DNA from: Bianquea renquensis
GTDB lineage: Bacteria > Bacillota > Clostridia > Lachnospirales > Bianqueaceae
Assembly: GCF_014384895.1 (NCBI RefSeq)
Contig: NZ_JACRSQ010000025.1
Location: 1 to 46,149, forward strand
Length of the DNA: 46,149 nucleotides
Direction: 5' to 3'
Translations under genes and position numbers: made by a program
Part shown: positions 16,828-24,631 of the stretch, piece after piece
Position numbering within the stretch: the first letter of the stretch is position 1
How the letters are laid out: each line of letters opens with the position of its first letter
Notes under the pieces: generated by a model
Database searches by the model: none
Told to the model about the DNA's origin: nothing
Seen by the model: the letters and a program-made list of their open reading frames with translations, nothing else

Positions 16828-18287
16828 AGGTCCTCCTCCTGGGAAGCCTCCAGCGCTCGCACAACCGCCGCGGCTTTGTTTAGGCACTCCTGAAATTCTG
16901 TCTCTGGAACAGAATCTGCAACAATTCCGGCTCCGCTTCGCACAAACACTTTGTTATTCTTCTTATAGGCAATGCGAATGGCAATACAAGTATCAAGATT
17001 TCCGGAAAAATCAAGATAGCCGATTGCGCCGCCATAAATTCCGCGCTTGTTATTCTCAAGGTCGTTGATCAGCTGGCAGGCTTTGATTTTGGGAGCCCCC
17101 GACAGGGTTCCCGCTGGAAGGATGGCATCCACCGCATTCAACGAATCGGCATCCTCGCGAATCTCCCCTCGGACGGTGGAACCGATATGCATCACATGGG
17201 AAAATCGCTCAATTTCATGATATTTCTCTACTTCAACTGTCCCGAATTTACTGATTTTTCCGATATCGTTCCGGCCGAGATCAACCAACATATTGTGTTC
17301 GGCAAGTTCCTTGGGATCTGCCAGCAGCTCTCGCTCCAGTCTCTTGTCTTCCTCCTCCGTTTTACCTCGCGGCCTCGTGCCCGCCAGCGGGAATGTATGG
17401 AGAATTCCATTTTCAAGCTTGACAAGGGTTTCTGGCGAGGCACCCGCAACCTCCATGTCCGATCCCGAAAAATAGAACATATACGGCGAAGGATTCAGTG
17501 TCCTCAAGATGCGGTACGTATTGAAAAGGCTTCCCTCAAAATCCGCCTCCAGCCGATTCGAGAGAACGATCTGAAAAATATCGCCTTCATAAATATGCCG
17601 CTTGGCCTTTTCGATCATCCGGCAGTATTCTTCTTTCGAAAAGAGCGTCCTGATCTCCGACGTCAACCTTCCAGACAAGTTCTGCTTTGGTTTCCCGTTC
17701 TTGATGAGATCAGCCATCTGCTTCAATTCGATTTGCGCACGGTTATACTCAACCTCGATGTTATCCAGCGATATATTCACGATTAAAATAATCTTCTGGC
17801 GAAAATGGTCAAAGGCAATTACCTTATCAAACAGCATCAGGTCCACGTCTTTAAACCCTTCGGTATCCTCTGCGTCTAGGTGTAACGATGGCTCAGAGTA
17901 TTTCAGGTAATCGTAGGAAAAGTATCCGACTAAACCGCCGGTAAACGTGGGAAGGTCTTCCATGACTGGACTTCTATAATTCTCCAGTATCTGGCGAATG
18001 TATTTTCCAGGGTGGCCCGTTTGAATGGTCAAACCGTCAACTTTGATCTCACCGTTTACACAGGTGATATCCATTTTGGGAGAGTAACCTAAAAATGTAT
18101 ATCGGCCCCAGTTTTCGTTATTTTCCGCACTTTCCAGCATATAACAATGCTGAGAAATATTTAGCAGAATCCGCATAACCTCCACCGGTGTCTTGATGTC
18201 AGACAACATCTCCATGCTGACCGGCATAATATTATAGTTTCCGGTTTGCGCAACCCGCCTTACCTCTTCAATCCTAGGCTTTACCAT
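16824..18287 (-). CDS. trpE: Anthranilate synthase component I
   Basis: A 487-residue chorismate-using enzyme. The N-terminal MLESAENNENWGRYTFLG is the region that binds tryptophan for feedback inhibition, and the C-terminal PLAGTRPRGKTEEED and GAIGYLDFSGNLDTCIAIR carry the active site. ATG 18287 has GGAGG 5 nt upstream and is chosen over the in-frame ATG 18299, which lacks one. It is the first gene of trpEGDCFBA, behind a T-box leader and a consensus promoter. Confidence 0.97.
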   Translation of the reverse strand: MVKPRIEEVRRVAQTGNYNIMPVSMEMLSDIKTPVEVMRILLNISQHCYMLESAENNENWGRYTFLGYSPKMDITCVNGEIKVDGLTIQTGHPGKYIRQILENYRSPVMEDLPTFTGGLVGYFSYDYLKYSEPSLHLDAEDTEGFKDVDLMLFDKVIAFDHFRQKIILIVNISLDNIEVEYNRAQIELKQMADLIKNGKPKQNLSGRLTSEIRTLFSKEEYCRMIEKAKRHIYEGDIFQIVLSNRLEADFEGSLFNTYRILRTLNPSPYMFYFSGSDMEVAGASPETLVKLENGILHTFPLAGTRPRGKTEEEDKRLERELLADPKELAEHNMLVDLGRNDIGKISKFGTVEVEKYHEIERFSHVMHIGSTVRGEIREDADSLNAVDAILPAGTLSGAPKIKACQLINDLENNKRGIYGGAIGYLDFSGNLDTCIAIRIAYKKNNKVFVRSGAGIVADSVPETEFQECLNKAAAVVRALEASQEEDL

Positions 18288-18302
18288 ATTTACCTCCATT
18301 CC

Positions 18303-18355
18303 GCCGCTCCAGCGGCAATATACTTAGCCATCGTTTTGCGCCACTGCGCAAAACG
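18303..18355 (-). promoter_or_regulatory. Two extra hairpins between the T-box terminator and trpE
   Basis: A perfect 10-bp stem, CGTTTTGCGC with GCGCAAAACG (18332-18355, 4-nt loop), is followed on the minus strand by GCCGCT/AGCGGC (18303-18316) that ends 3 nt before AATGGAGG, the trpE ribosome site. Neither belongs to a standard T-box. They could insulate or mask the ribosome site (inference). Confidence 0.5.
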
Positions 18356-18382
18356 GGTTCTCCCTAAATTTGGACAAGAAAT

Positions 18383-18416
18383 AAAAAATCCTTGACAGAA
18401 TTGAATCTGTCAAGGA
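18383..18416 (-). terminator. T-box-controlled terminator before trpE
   Basis: Perfect 11-bp stem TCCTTGACAGA with TCTGTCAAGGA (18389-18399 and 18406-18416), followed on the minus strand by TTTTTT. It forms when charged tRNA-Trp is plentiful. Confidence 0.92.
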
Positions 18417-18660
18417 CGAATAAACGATATCCGCGGTACCACCTTGCTTTGTGGGGGATATCCCCACACACTTAGCAGAATACTAACATATTCCCGGCAA
18501 CTGACGTATGCCACCACGTCGCGGAATACTCAGCATCCAATGGGATGCCTTTGACCGCGCCCTCCGTGATCCATTTAACAACTTGTTTTCCACCCGACTC
18601 TCAGCGCCGCGGGCTCTCTGTAGGAGCATTCTTGTTTTTATCTTCACTTCAACGGTTTTC
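18383..18660 (-). promoter_or_regulatory. T-box leader of the trp operon
   Basis: The minus strand carries the T-box sequence AAGGTGGTACCGCG (complement of 18432-18445) followed by a strong terminator, and a long structured stem I begins near 18630 (AGAGAGCC). A TGG codon followed by A at 18571-18573 is the likely specifier, matching tRNA-Trp; a second TGG lies at 18590-18592. Uncharged tRNA-Trp would bind the specifier and the T-box bulge, favour antitermination and switch on trp synthesis. The identity as a T-box is firm; the exact specifier position is inferred. Confidence 0.92.
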
Positions 18661-18677
18661 AATATTAAGTTATAATT

Positions 18678-18706
18678 ATTATACCACGCGGAAACATTTT
18701 TGTCAA
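18678..18706 (-). promoter_or_regulatory. trp operon promoter
   Basis: Minus-strand TTGACA (18701-18706), 17-bp spacer, TATAAT (18678-18683): a full-consensus sigma-A promoter just upstream of the T-box leader. Confidence 0.9.
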
Positions 18707-18843
18707 GACTTCGCGCGGCCGTATAGAATGAAAAAATGCGCGACCCATAAAGGCCGTGTTATCCGCCTGTGTCGTATTTATATCTGTCGCCGGGACGATT
18801 TTGGACACCCGCGGTATCACTATGCCAGCGTCGCTGGTATTTT

Positions 18844-19830
18844 TAGCGGCGGGCGGGATGGTTTCGGCTTCTAAGCCTCTTATCATTTCAAGGCTTCCGC
18901 GTGTTTTTGAGGCAGGGGGTTGCTTTTTACTTCCTTTTTTAGCGGCGATCTGGACGGTTTCGACTTCTTAGCTCCCTATCATTTCAAGGCTCCCGCGTGT
19001 TTTTGAGGCAGGGGGTTGCTTTTTACTTCCTTTTTTAGCGGCGACCTGGACGGTTTCGGCTTTCTAGCCTCTTATCATTCCAAGGCTCCCCCGTGTTTTG
19101 CGGCGGTGGTTTGTTTTTTACTTCCTTTTTTAGCGGCGACCTGGACGGTTTCGGCTTTCTAGCCTCTTATCATTCCAAGGCTCCCCCGTGTTTGGTGGCA
19201 GGGGGTTGCTTCTTACTTCCTTTTTTAGCGGCGACCTGGACGGTTTCGACTTCTTAGCCTCTTACCATTCCAAGGCTCCCCCGTGTTTGGTGGCAGGGGG
19301 TTGCTTCTTACTTCCTTTTTTAGCGGCGACCTGGACGGTTTCGACTTCTTAGCCTCTTATCATTCCAAGGCTCCCCCGTGTTTGGTGGCAGGGGGTTGCT
19401 TCTTACTTCCTTTTTTAGCGGCGACCTGGACGGTTTCGGCTTTCTAGCCTCCTATCATTCCAAGGCTCCTCCGTGTTTTTGAGGCAGGGTTTGTTTTTTA
19501 CTTCCTTTTTTAGCGGCGACCTGGATGGTTTCGACTTCTTAGCCTCTATCATTTCTAGGCTCCCCCGTGTTTTGCGACGGTGGTTTGTTTTTTACTTCCT
19601 TTTTTAGCGGCGATCTGGACGGTTTCGACTTCTTAGCCTCTTACCATTCCAAGGCTCCTCCGTGTTTTGCGGCGGTGGTTTGTTTTTTACTTCCTTTTTT
19701 AGCGGCGACCTGGATGGTTTCGGCTTCTCAGCTCCCTATCATTTCAAGGCTCCTCCGTTTTTTTGCGTCAGGGGTTCACTTTCTACTTCCCTTTTTAGCG
19801 GCGATCTGGGCGGTTTTGCTCCCTAGAAAG
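18844..19830. repeat. Array of eleven ~95-bp imperfect tandem repeats
   Basis: The landmark TAGCGGCG recurs at 18844, 18940, 19036, 19131, 19226, 19321, 19416, 19511, 19605, 19700 and 19796, giving a period of 94-96 bp; the last unit is cut short. Each unit reads roughly TAGCGGCGACCTGG, a TTTCGACTTC block, an AGCCT...AGGCT dyad, a C-run/G-run pair, then TTACTTCC and a T6 run. Units are 85-95% alike by eye, and the middle units are the most uniform. Because 95 is not a multiple of three, no protein is encoded across units. No function is known to me. It lies between the trp promoter and the recombinase module. Confidence 0.9.
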
Positions 19831-20023
19831 GAACTAAAAAACCGGCAGCCGTGATGGGACTCGGGGCGGTGTTCCGCCCGTCTGCATCAGTGTGTCTCCA
19901 CACTCTCACAGGACGAGCGATATAATCCGCGTCCGGTGGACGCTGTCCTCTAGACTGATTTTCTATAGCAAGGAAAGTTCTCTTGATATTAAGCAGACGT
20001 CGTTATAGTATGTAAATACCTGG
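19831..20023. other. Gene-free spacer with two RNA-like hairpins
   Basis: No gene seen. GGGCGG/CCGCCC pairs across a 4-nt loop at 19864-19879. A nested structure at 19910-19949 pairs AGGACgAGCG with CGCTGTCCT around an inner CGTCC-GGT-GGACG hairpin. Whether either is transcribed is unknown. Confidence 0.4.
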
Positions 20024-20064
20024 AAAAAAAGAAAAGTCTACGCAAAGGAAATCCCTTTGCGTAG
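20024..20064 (-). terminator. Terminator built on the left inverted repeat
   Basis: On the minus strand an 11-bp stem (20054-20064 with 20038-20048, 5-nt loop) is followed by ACTTTTCTTTTTTT. The stem is made from the 21-bp inverted repeat plus flanking CTA/TAG. It would stop transcription from the leftward promoter at 20100-20128. Confidence 0.8.
20041..20061 (+). repeat. Left 21-bp inverted repeat, candidate recombination site
   Basis: Arms CGCAAAGG and CCTTTGCG surround a 5-bp asymmetric core AAATC. The whole 21 bp is identical to the reverse complement of 21532-21552, and identity stops exactly at both ends (flanks TA/TA here, TG/CA there). Short palindromic arms around an asymmetric core are what tyrosine recombinases use as crossover sites. 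Confidence 0.85.
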
Positions 20065-20099
20065 GCTTGAACACGCGTGAAATACTTGGTATTGGAATG

Positions 20100-20128
20100 A
20101 GTATACCATAAAAATCCAAATTTTGCAA
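20100..20128 (-). promoter_or_regulatory. Leftward promoter inside the invertible segment
   Basis: Minus-strand TTGCAA (20123-20128), 17-bp spacer, TATACT (20100-20105). It points out of the segment through the left repeat into the terminator at 20024-20064. There is no gene for it to serve in this orientation; after inversion it would face the surface-protein gene at 21773. Confidence 0.75.
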
Positions 20129-20290
20129 CATCCAGAGCCTTTAATTCCAGAGAATTTTTGTTTTTTAAGTTGGAAAATGCTTGATTCAAGGTTTTTACGG
20201 GTCAGAAAATGGTCGGCGCGGAATCCTGATCGGCGACTCTTATTATGTCTCTGGGTATGCCGAAATAATTATTTACAGGGAGATGATTGA

Positions 20291-21382
20291 ATGCCAAAAA
20301 GAGGCGATAACATCAGAAAACGTAAGGACGGTAGATACGAAGGGCGATATGCGGACGGATATAAACCAGACGGTTCCATCCGTTACCGTTCCGTATACGG
20401 CAAGACCTATGCAGAGGTTAAGCAGAAGTTGTATGCCGCAGCCGGAGGGAATTTGCAGAAGGACGCAAAGCCTGTCAGTAAATTTTTATTCGAGGATATA
20501 TGTGTGATGTGGCTGAAGTCAAAGCGGTTGTCGGTCAAGGTTTCCACCTTTTCGCGGTACAAAACCATAGTGGAAAACCATCTCTACCGGCAGTTTTCCG
20601 GACAGCGCATTTCACAGATCACAGAACAATCGGTACAAGCCTTTGCAGAAATTCTGATGAAGGACCACAAGCCGAAAACAGTCAAGGATATTTTAATCCT
20701 ATTAGGGCAAATTCTGTCCTTTGCCAATGACCGTGGATTGTGTCAACCTGTCAGCACAAGCGTAAAGCTGCCGAAAGAGCAGAAACGCAGAATGTATATC
20801 TTTACCGTATTACAGCAGCAACACCTTGTTCTGTATCTCATCAGGAATTTAGACTTACAACGGTTAGGGGTGTTGATCTGTCTGCAAACCGGCATCCGTC
20901 TTGGTGAGATATGCGGGCTTCGATTTGAAGACATAGATTTTGAAAGTGGAACGATCCGTGTCCAGAGGACGATCCAGCGAATCAAAGATGAAAACGGCGG
21001 GACAAGGTTTTTGATCGACACGCCGAAAACGGATACCTCCATGCGCGAAATACCAGTCTCTGATTTTCTGATGAAGTATCTCCAACCGTATCGCAAGCAC
21101 AAAAAGACAGCGTATGTATTGACAGGAACAGAGGAATTCACACAGCCGAGAACATATCAAAATCGCTTCAAACGGTATTTGAGAGAATGCGGTCTGCCTG
21201 AGGCCAATTTCCATACGCTCCGTCACACCTTTGCCAGCCGTGCGGTAGAGCTTGGTTTTGATGTGAAATCTCTAAGCGAGATTTTAGGTCATGCCAATGT
21301 TAATATCACGCTGAACCGCTATGTACATTCCTCGATTGAGCAAAAAAGGAAGCAAATGGAACTGTTGTCGGCGGCGATTTAA
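20291..21382 (+). CDS. Tyrosine recombinase (phage integrase family)
   Basis: A 363-residue site-specific recombinase of the Tn916-type integrase branch. Residues 10-50 resemble the AP2-like arm-binding domain, 65-155 the SAM-like core-binding domain, and 175-350 the catalytic domain. All catalytic residues are visible: Arg203 (GIRLGE), His308-x-x-Arg311 (HTLRHTF), His334 (LGHANV) and Tyr344 (NRYVHSS). GGGAG lies 9 nt before the ATG. It stands alone between perfect 21-bp inverted repeats, with no excisionase, relaxase or other element genes nearby, and is followed by two terminators. The setting suggests a DNA invertase for the adjoining promoter rather than an integrase of a larger element (inference). 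Confidence 0.93.
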   Translation: MPKRGDNIRKRKDGRYEGRYADGYKPDGSIRYRSVYGKTYAEVKQKLYAAAGGNLQKDAKPVSKFLFEDICVMWLKSKRLSVKVSTFSRYKTIVENHLYRQFSGQRISQITEQSVQAFAEILMKDHKPKTVKDILILLGQILSFANDRGLCQPVSTSVKLPKEQKRRMYIFTVLQQQHLVLYLIRNLDLQRLGVLICLQTGIRLGEICGLRFEDIDFESGTIRVQRTIQRIKDENGGTRFLIDTPKTDTSMREIPVSDFLMKYLQPYRKHKKTAYVLTGTEEFTQPRTYQNRFKRYLRECGLPEANFHTLRHTFASRAVELGFDVKSLSEILGHANVNITLNRYVHSSIEQKRKQMELLSAAI

Positions 21383-21399
21383 GGGGTCAAAAAAGTGGT

Positions 21400-21440
21400 A
21401 AAAAGTTTGCTTATGCAAAAAGTTTGCTTATGCAAACTTT
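21400..21440 (+). repeat. 17-bp direct repeat in tandem, ending in a dyad
   Basis: AAAAAGTTTGCTTATGC occurs twice back to back (21400-21416, 21417-21433) and the second copy continues into AAACTTT, so AAAGTTTGC-TTAT-GCAAACTTT is a hairpin. It starts 18 bp after the recombinase stop codon. It may be an arm-type binding site for the recombinase (inference). Confidence 0.65.
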
Positions 21441-21452
21441 GGAAGAATCTTG

Positions 21453-21475
21453 GTCCGCCTTTGGGCGGACTTTCC
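21453..21475 (+). terminator. Terminator of the recombinase gene
   Basis: Stem GTCCGCC/GGCGGAC with a TTTG loop followed by TTTCC. Confidence 0.65.
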
Positions 21476-21489
21476 TATAGAGCAAACGA

Positions 21490-21530
21490 TTAGCGGCAAG
21501 CCTTGCAGCGCAGGACTTGCCGCTAATTTT
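21490..21530 (+). terminator. Second terminator after the recombinase
   Basis: Perfect 11-bp stem TTAGCGGCAAG with CTTGCCGCTAA (21490-21500, 21516-21526), followed by TTTT. Together with the preceding hairpin it blocks recombinase transcripts from reaching the surface gene in the present orientation. Confidence 0.7.
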
Positions 21531-21531
21531 G

Positions 21532-21552
21532 CGCAAAGGGATTTCCTTTGCG
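21532..21552 (-). repeat. Right 21-bp inverted repeat, candidate recombination site
   Basis: Exact inverted copy (21/21) of 20041-20061, with core GATTT on the plus strand. In direct orientation the two match only 18/21, so the core favours inversion over deletion. The surface-protein gene begins 221 bp beyond it. Confidence 0.85.
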
Positions 21553-21671
21553 CAATTAACTCCATAGATATAGTTTTCCCTGTTTTGCAGGATTTATGCG
21601 CGGACTATCCGCCTTCATGACATGCTACCATCTCCATAAGCCGGACACGCCTCTAAAGTTCCAATGGACTG

Positions 21672-21700
21672 TTCACGGGAATCAATATGGTTTTTATACT
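21672..21700 (+). promoter_or_regulatory. Weak possible promoter before the surface gene
   Basis: TTCACG (21672-21677), 17 bp, TATACT (21695-21700). The -35 matches consensus at four positions. It could give low expression regardless of segment orientation. A hairpin GCAAGGCA/TGCCTTGC follows at about 21703-21731 in the leader. Confidence 0.35.
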
Positions 21701-21772
21701 GCAAGGCAGCGGAACATCAATGCCTTGCGGTGTGAAAATATAAATTTTGCAGGAAGGAGTTTTAATGTAATT

Positions 21773-24523
21773 ATGAAAGCGCACCCTATTCGCAAAATCA
21801 TGGGCATGGTACTGGCCATACTTGTAATCAGCACACTCTTGCCGACGGCAGCTTCTGCCGGCGCAAGCCCAAATGTTTCTCCTCAAAAGGTCGAGAACTC
21901 AGATGTTGGGACCTATGCATCTCTTGTGAGCGCAACGCCATATGGGCTTGCTACAGGACATCAGATATCGGTAAAAATTTATAAGGTTGTACTGGATAGC
22001 AGCAAACCGCTGGGCTATCAAAATCCAGAGTTGGTCGATACGATTGTTGTCACTTGTACAGATGGCACTACTCATAGTGGATACAATCACTTTGTGCCTT
22101 TAAAAAATTTTCACCCAAACAATGTGGGACTAAGCACCACTGATTGGGTCGGTTGGCAGTTCAATGGATATTATAGCGGTGGCAAGGGAAGTTCGACATT
22201 CACCCAGTATACTTCTAGCACTGTCAATGCCACCGCAAATGTGACGGGAAGCGAACCGTATCCCTGTTCAAAAAACATGTACCTGATTTACAACGAAGCC
22301 GCGCCTGAATATACGTATACCGTCCAGTATGATGGCAATGGCGGTACGCCTTCCAGATACAGTGAAACCAGCGGCACAACAACGGCCACATCTTGGACGT
22401 GTAACTTGAACGCAACTGCGACCCGAGAGGGTTATGAATTCAAAGGTTGGTCTACCACTTCTGGAGAGGATAACGGCGGAAACAAAGTGACTTCCGTTAC
22501 ACTCAATGGGAGCAAACAGACCGCAACCGTCTATGCGATTTGGGAGAAGGACAAGACTACCATCACGAACGACTATGTCGTGAAGGTGTTTAAGGGAGTA
22601 GAGGGCAGCCAAATACCGGCCAACTTTTCTATGACCTATACGGTCACGTCCGGTCAAAATTCTGGTGAGCAGTATGCCAGCGGTACCCTGAGTGAATATA
22701 CCTCCGCGGTTGTGGATGGAAACCCCGCCTATAAATATCAGATCCCCAGCTTTCAACTGCCTAGCGATGTGACAAGTTATTATGTCAATGTTACAGAGCA
22801 TAACGCAGATGTGGATGGTTACACCCACACCGCAAGCTGGAGTTCAAGCCAGTATACCAACGGGCAAACCAACTATGAACAGGTAACCTATTTATATAAT
22901 ACCTATGACAAGCAGGTACAACCCGTCCCCGAAATCACGATCAGTAAATCCGTTTCCCCTGAAACGGCAAAACAAGGGGATTCGGTAACCTACACCATCA
23001 CTGTCACCAACACTGGCAATGTGCCTTTGACGGACGTTGTCGTAACCGATTCCTTGCCGGAAGGTTTATCCGCTCCAACAAATCATACGGAGCCTGACGG
23101 TGTCCTTTACAGCTCGAACAATGGGAATATTCAGTGGTCCATCTCAGCACTTGCGGTTGGAGAAAGCAGAACCATGACTGTAACGGCAACCGTTATATCT
23201 GACAAACAGATACCCGCCAATACGGCCGCCGCAACCGCCGAAGAACTGAACGGCAGTACCGTTACTGCCACCAGCGCCCCTGTAGAGGTGACACCCGAAG
23301 ACAAATGGATCACCGTGAGCTGGGTGGATGGCTTTGGCAATCAGATCAAAACAGTCTCGATCCAAGAGGGAGCGGATTATACCCACGAGTATCCTGCTGC
23401 TCCGGCTTATCCCGGTTACACCTTTCTTAGTTGGAGTGATCCTGTAACGGATGCTGATGGCAACATCACCATCACCGCGCAATGGACAAAGGACACACCT
23501 CCCTCCCTGGAAATCGACTGGACCAAACTGACAGTCGAGAAAACTGTAAACTCAACTGGTTCTGTGAAACCCGGTGAAACTGTGGCCTATACAATCAAAG
23601 TCACCAACAACACCGGCAAAGCGTTAGCTGACATCACGGTTTCGGAAAAGCTGGATCCAAATCTGACTTTTGTAAGCGCGGATCCCGCTGGACAGTACAA
23701 TGCAGAAACTGGCATCTGGACCATCCCCTCACTGGCAAACGGCAACACAGCTACGCTGACCATCCAGGCTGCTGTCAACAGCGGCGTAGCACATAAGACG
23801 GTTATCAAAAATACCGCTATCATCACGGATGCCGCAGCGGGCGATGATGAGAAACTGCCGGAGGACAAAAAACCCACCGACAATGCCGATGTGACAGTGG
23901 ATACTCCTGTTACTCCCCCTATTTCCATACAACCTGATTGGGATAAGCTCACCATCGAAAAGTCAGCTGATTCGACTGGTTCTGTAAAGCCTGGCGATAC
24001 TGTGACGTATACAATCAAAGTCATCAACAATACGGGCATGGAGCTGACAAACGTTTCGGTTCTCGAAACGTTGGACGCGAACCTAACCTTGGTAAGCGCC
24101 AATCCGGCAGAACAGTACAATGCGGGAAATGGTATATGGACCATTTCTGCAATCGCAAATGGCCAAACCGTTACGATAACTATCAAGGCAACTGTCAACA
24201 GCGGCGTGGCGGATAGGACGGTTATCCAAAACACTGCCACGATCATTGACGCTACGGCAGACGGTGGCAACTTGCCGGATCGCTACAAAATTCGCGACAA
24301 CGCTGATGTGACCGTGACCAATCCGCAAATTGAGCCTGACCCGGTCGAGCCAGTTGAGCCAGCCGAGCCAACTGATCCGCCGAAGGCAACTGAACCCACC
24401 GATTCTCCAAAGACCGGCGACAACAGCAATATGATGATGCTCTGGATTGCTTTGTTTGTTTCGGGCAATGCATTCGTTGGGATGATTCTGTACGGCAGAA
24501 AGAGAAGAGTCTCTGATAAATGA
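21773..24523 (+). CDS. Large sortase-anchored surface protein with DUF11 and Listeria-Bacteroides repeats
   Basis: A 916-residue cell-wall protein. Residues 1-29 are a Sec signal peptide (MKAHPIRKIMGMVLAILVIS, then ASAGA). In order come a Listeria/Bacteroides repeat at about 181-261 (YDGNGG, GYEFKGW, YAIWEK), an Ig-like region to about 380, a DUF11 module at 389-505, a second Listeria-type repeat at 511-575 (GYTFLSW, ITAQWTK), and two near-identical DUF11 modules at 583-715 and 724-860. A Pro/Glu-rich stalk ends in the sortase signal SPKTG (878-882), a membrane helix and basic tail RKRR. The SPxTG form is like that of Clostridial sortase B substrates. The frame is open back to 21596, but the signal peptide fixes ATG 21773; AAGGAG lies 13 nt upstream, which is far. 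Probable adhesin, probably phase-variable. Confidence 0.9.
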   Translation: MKAHPIRKIMGMVLAILVISTLLPTAASAGASPNVSPQKVENSDVGTYASLVSATPYGLATGHQISVKIYKVVLDSSKPLGYQNPELVDTIVVTCTDGTTHSGYNHFVPLKNFHPNNVGLSTTDWVGWQFNGYYSGGKGSSTFTQYTSSTVNATANVTGSEPYPCSKNMYLIYNEAAPEYTYTVQYDGNGGTPSRYSETSGTTTATSWTCNLNATATREGYEFKGWSTTSGEDNGGNKVTSVTLNGSKQTATVYAIWEKDKTTITNDYVVKVFKGVEGSQIPANFSMTYTVTSGQNSGEQYASGTLSEYTSAVVDGNPAYKYQIPSFQLPSDVTSYYVNVTEHNADVDGYTHTASWSSSQYTNGQTNYEQVTYLYNTYDKQVQPVPEITISKSVSPETAKQGDSVTYTITVTNTGNVPLTDVVVTDSLPEGLSAPTNHTEPDGVLYSSNNGNIQWSISALAVGESRTMTVTATVISDKQIPANTAAATAEELNGSTVTATSAPVEVTPEDKWITVSWVDGFGNQIKTVSIQEGADYTHEYPAAPAYPGYTFLSWSDPVTDADGNITITAQWTKDTPPSLEIDWTKLTVEKTVNSTGSVKPGETVAYTIKVTNNTGKALADITVSEKLDPNLTFVSADPAGQYNAETGIWTIPSLANGNTATLTIQAAVNSGVAHKTVIKNTAIITDAAAGDDEKLPEDKKPTDNADVTVDTPVTPPISIQPDWDKLTIEKSADSTGSVKPGDTVTYTIKVINNTGMELTNVSVLETLDANLTLVSANPAEQYNAGNGIWTISAIANGQTVTITIKATVNSGVADRTVIQNTATIIDATADGGNLPDRYKIRDNADVTVTNPQIEPDPVEPVEPAEPTDPPKATEPTDSPKTGDNSNMMMLWIALFVSGNAFVGMILYGRKRRVSDK

Positions 24524-24542
24524 AAACGATGGAGCGTTTGAC

Positions 24543-24581
24543 ATACCGGCCGCCCAATTGGGGACGGCCGGTATTGTTTTC
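24543..24581 (+). terminator. Terminator of the surface-protein gene
   Basis: Perfect 10-bp stem ATACCGGCCG with CGGCCGGTAT, followed by TGTTTTCTT. Confidence 0.85.
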
Positions 24582-24631
24582 TTGACTTCTACTCTCGAAT
24601 ATTATGGACGCAGAGAAAACGCAAAATGTCC

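Noticed and set aside
18756..18971. Small hydrophobic protein at the start of the repeat array
   Set aside because: No ribosome site, it runs into the tandem repeats out of their period, and it has no homologous frame in the later units.
18844..19830. CRISPR array
   Set aside because: The units are about 95 bp and nearly identical along their whole length. There is no short repeat alternating with unique spacers and no cas gene nearby.
20041..21552. Integrated mobile element with attL/attR direct repeats
   Set aside because: In direct orientation the repeats match only 18/21, against 21/21 inverted. The 1.5-kb interval holds no excisionase, replication, transfer or cargo gene.
21596..21772. 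N-terminal extension of the SPKTG surface protein
   Set aside because: The frame is open, but it would bury the signal peptide 60 residues inside the protein and has no convincing ribosome site.
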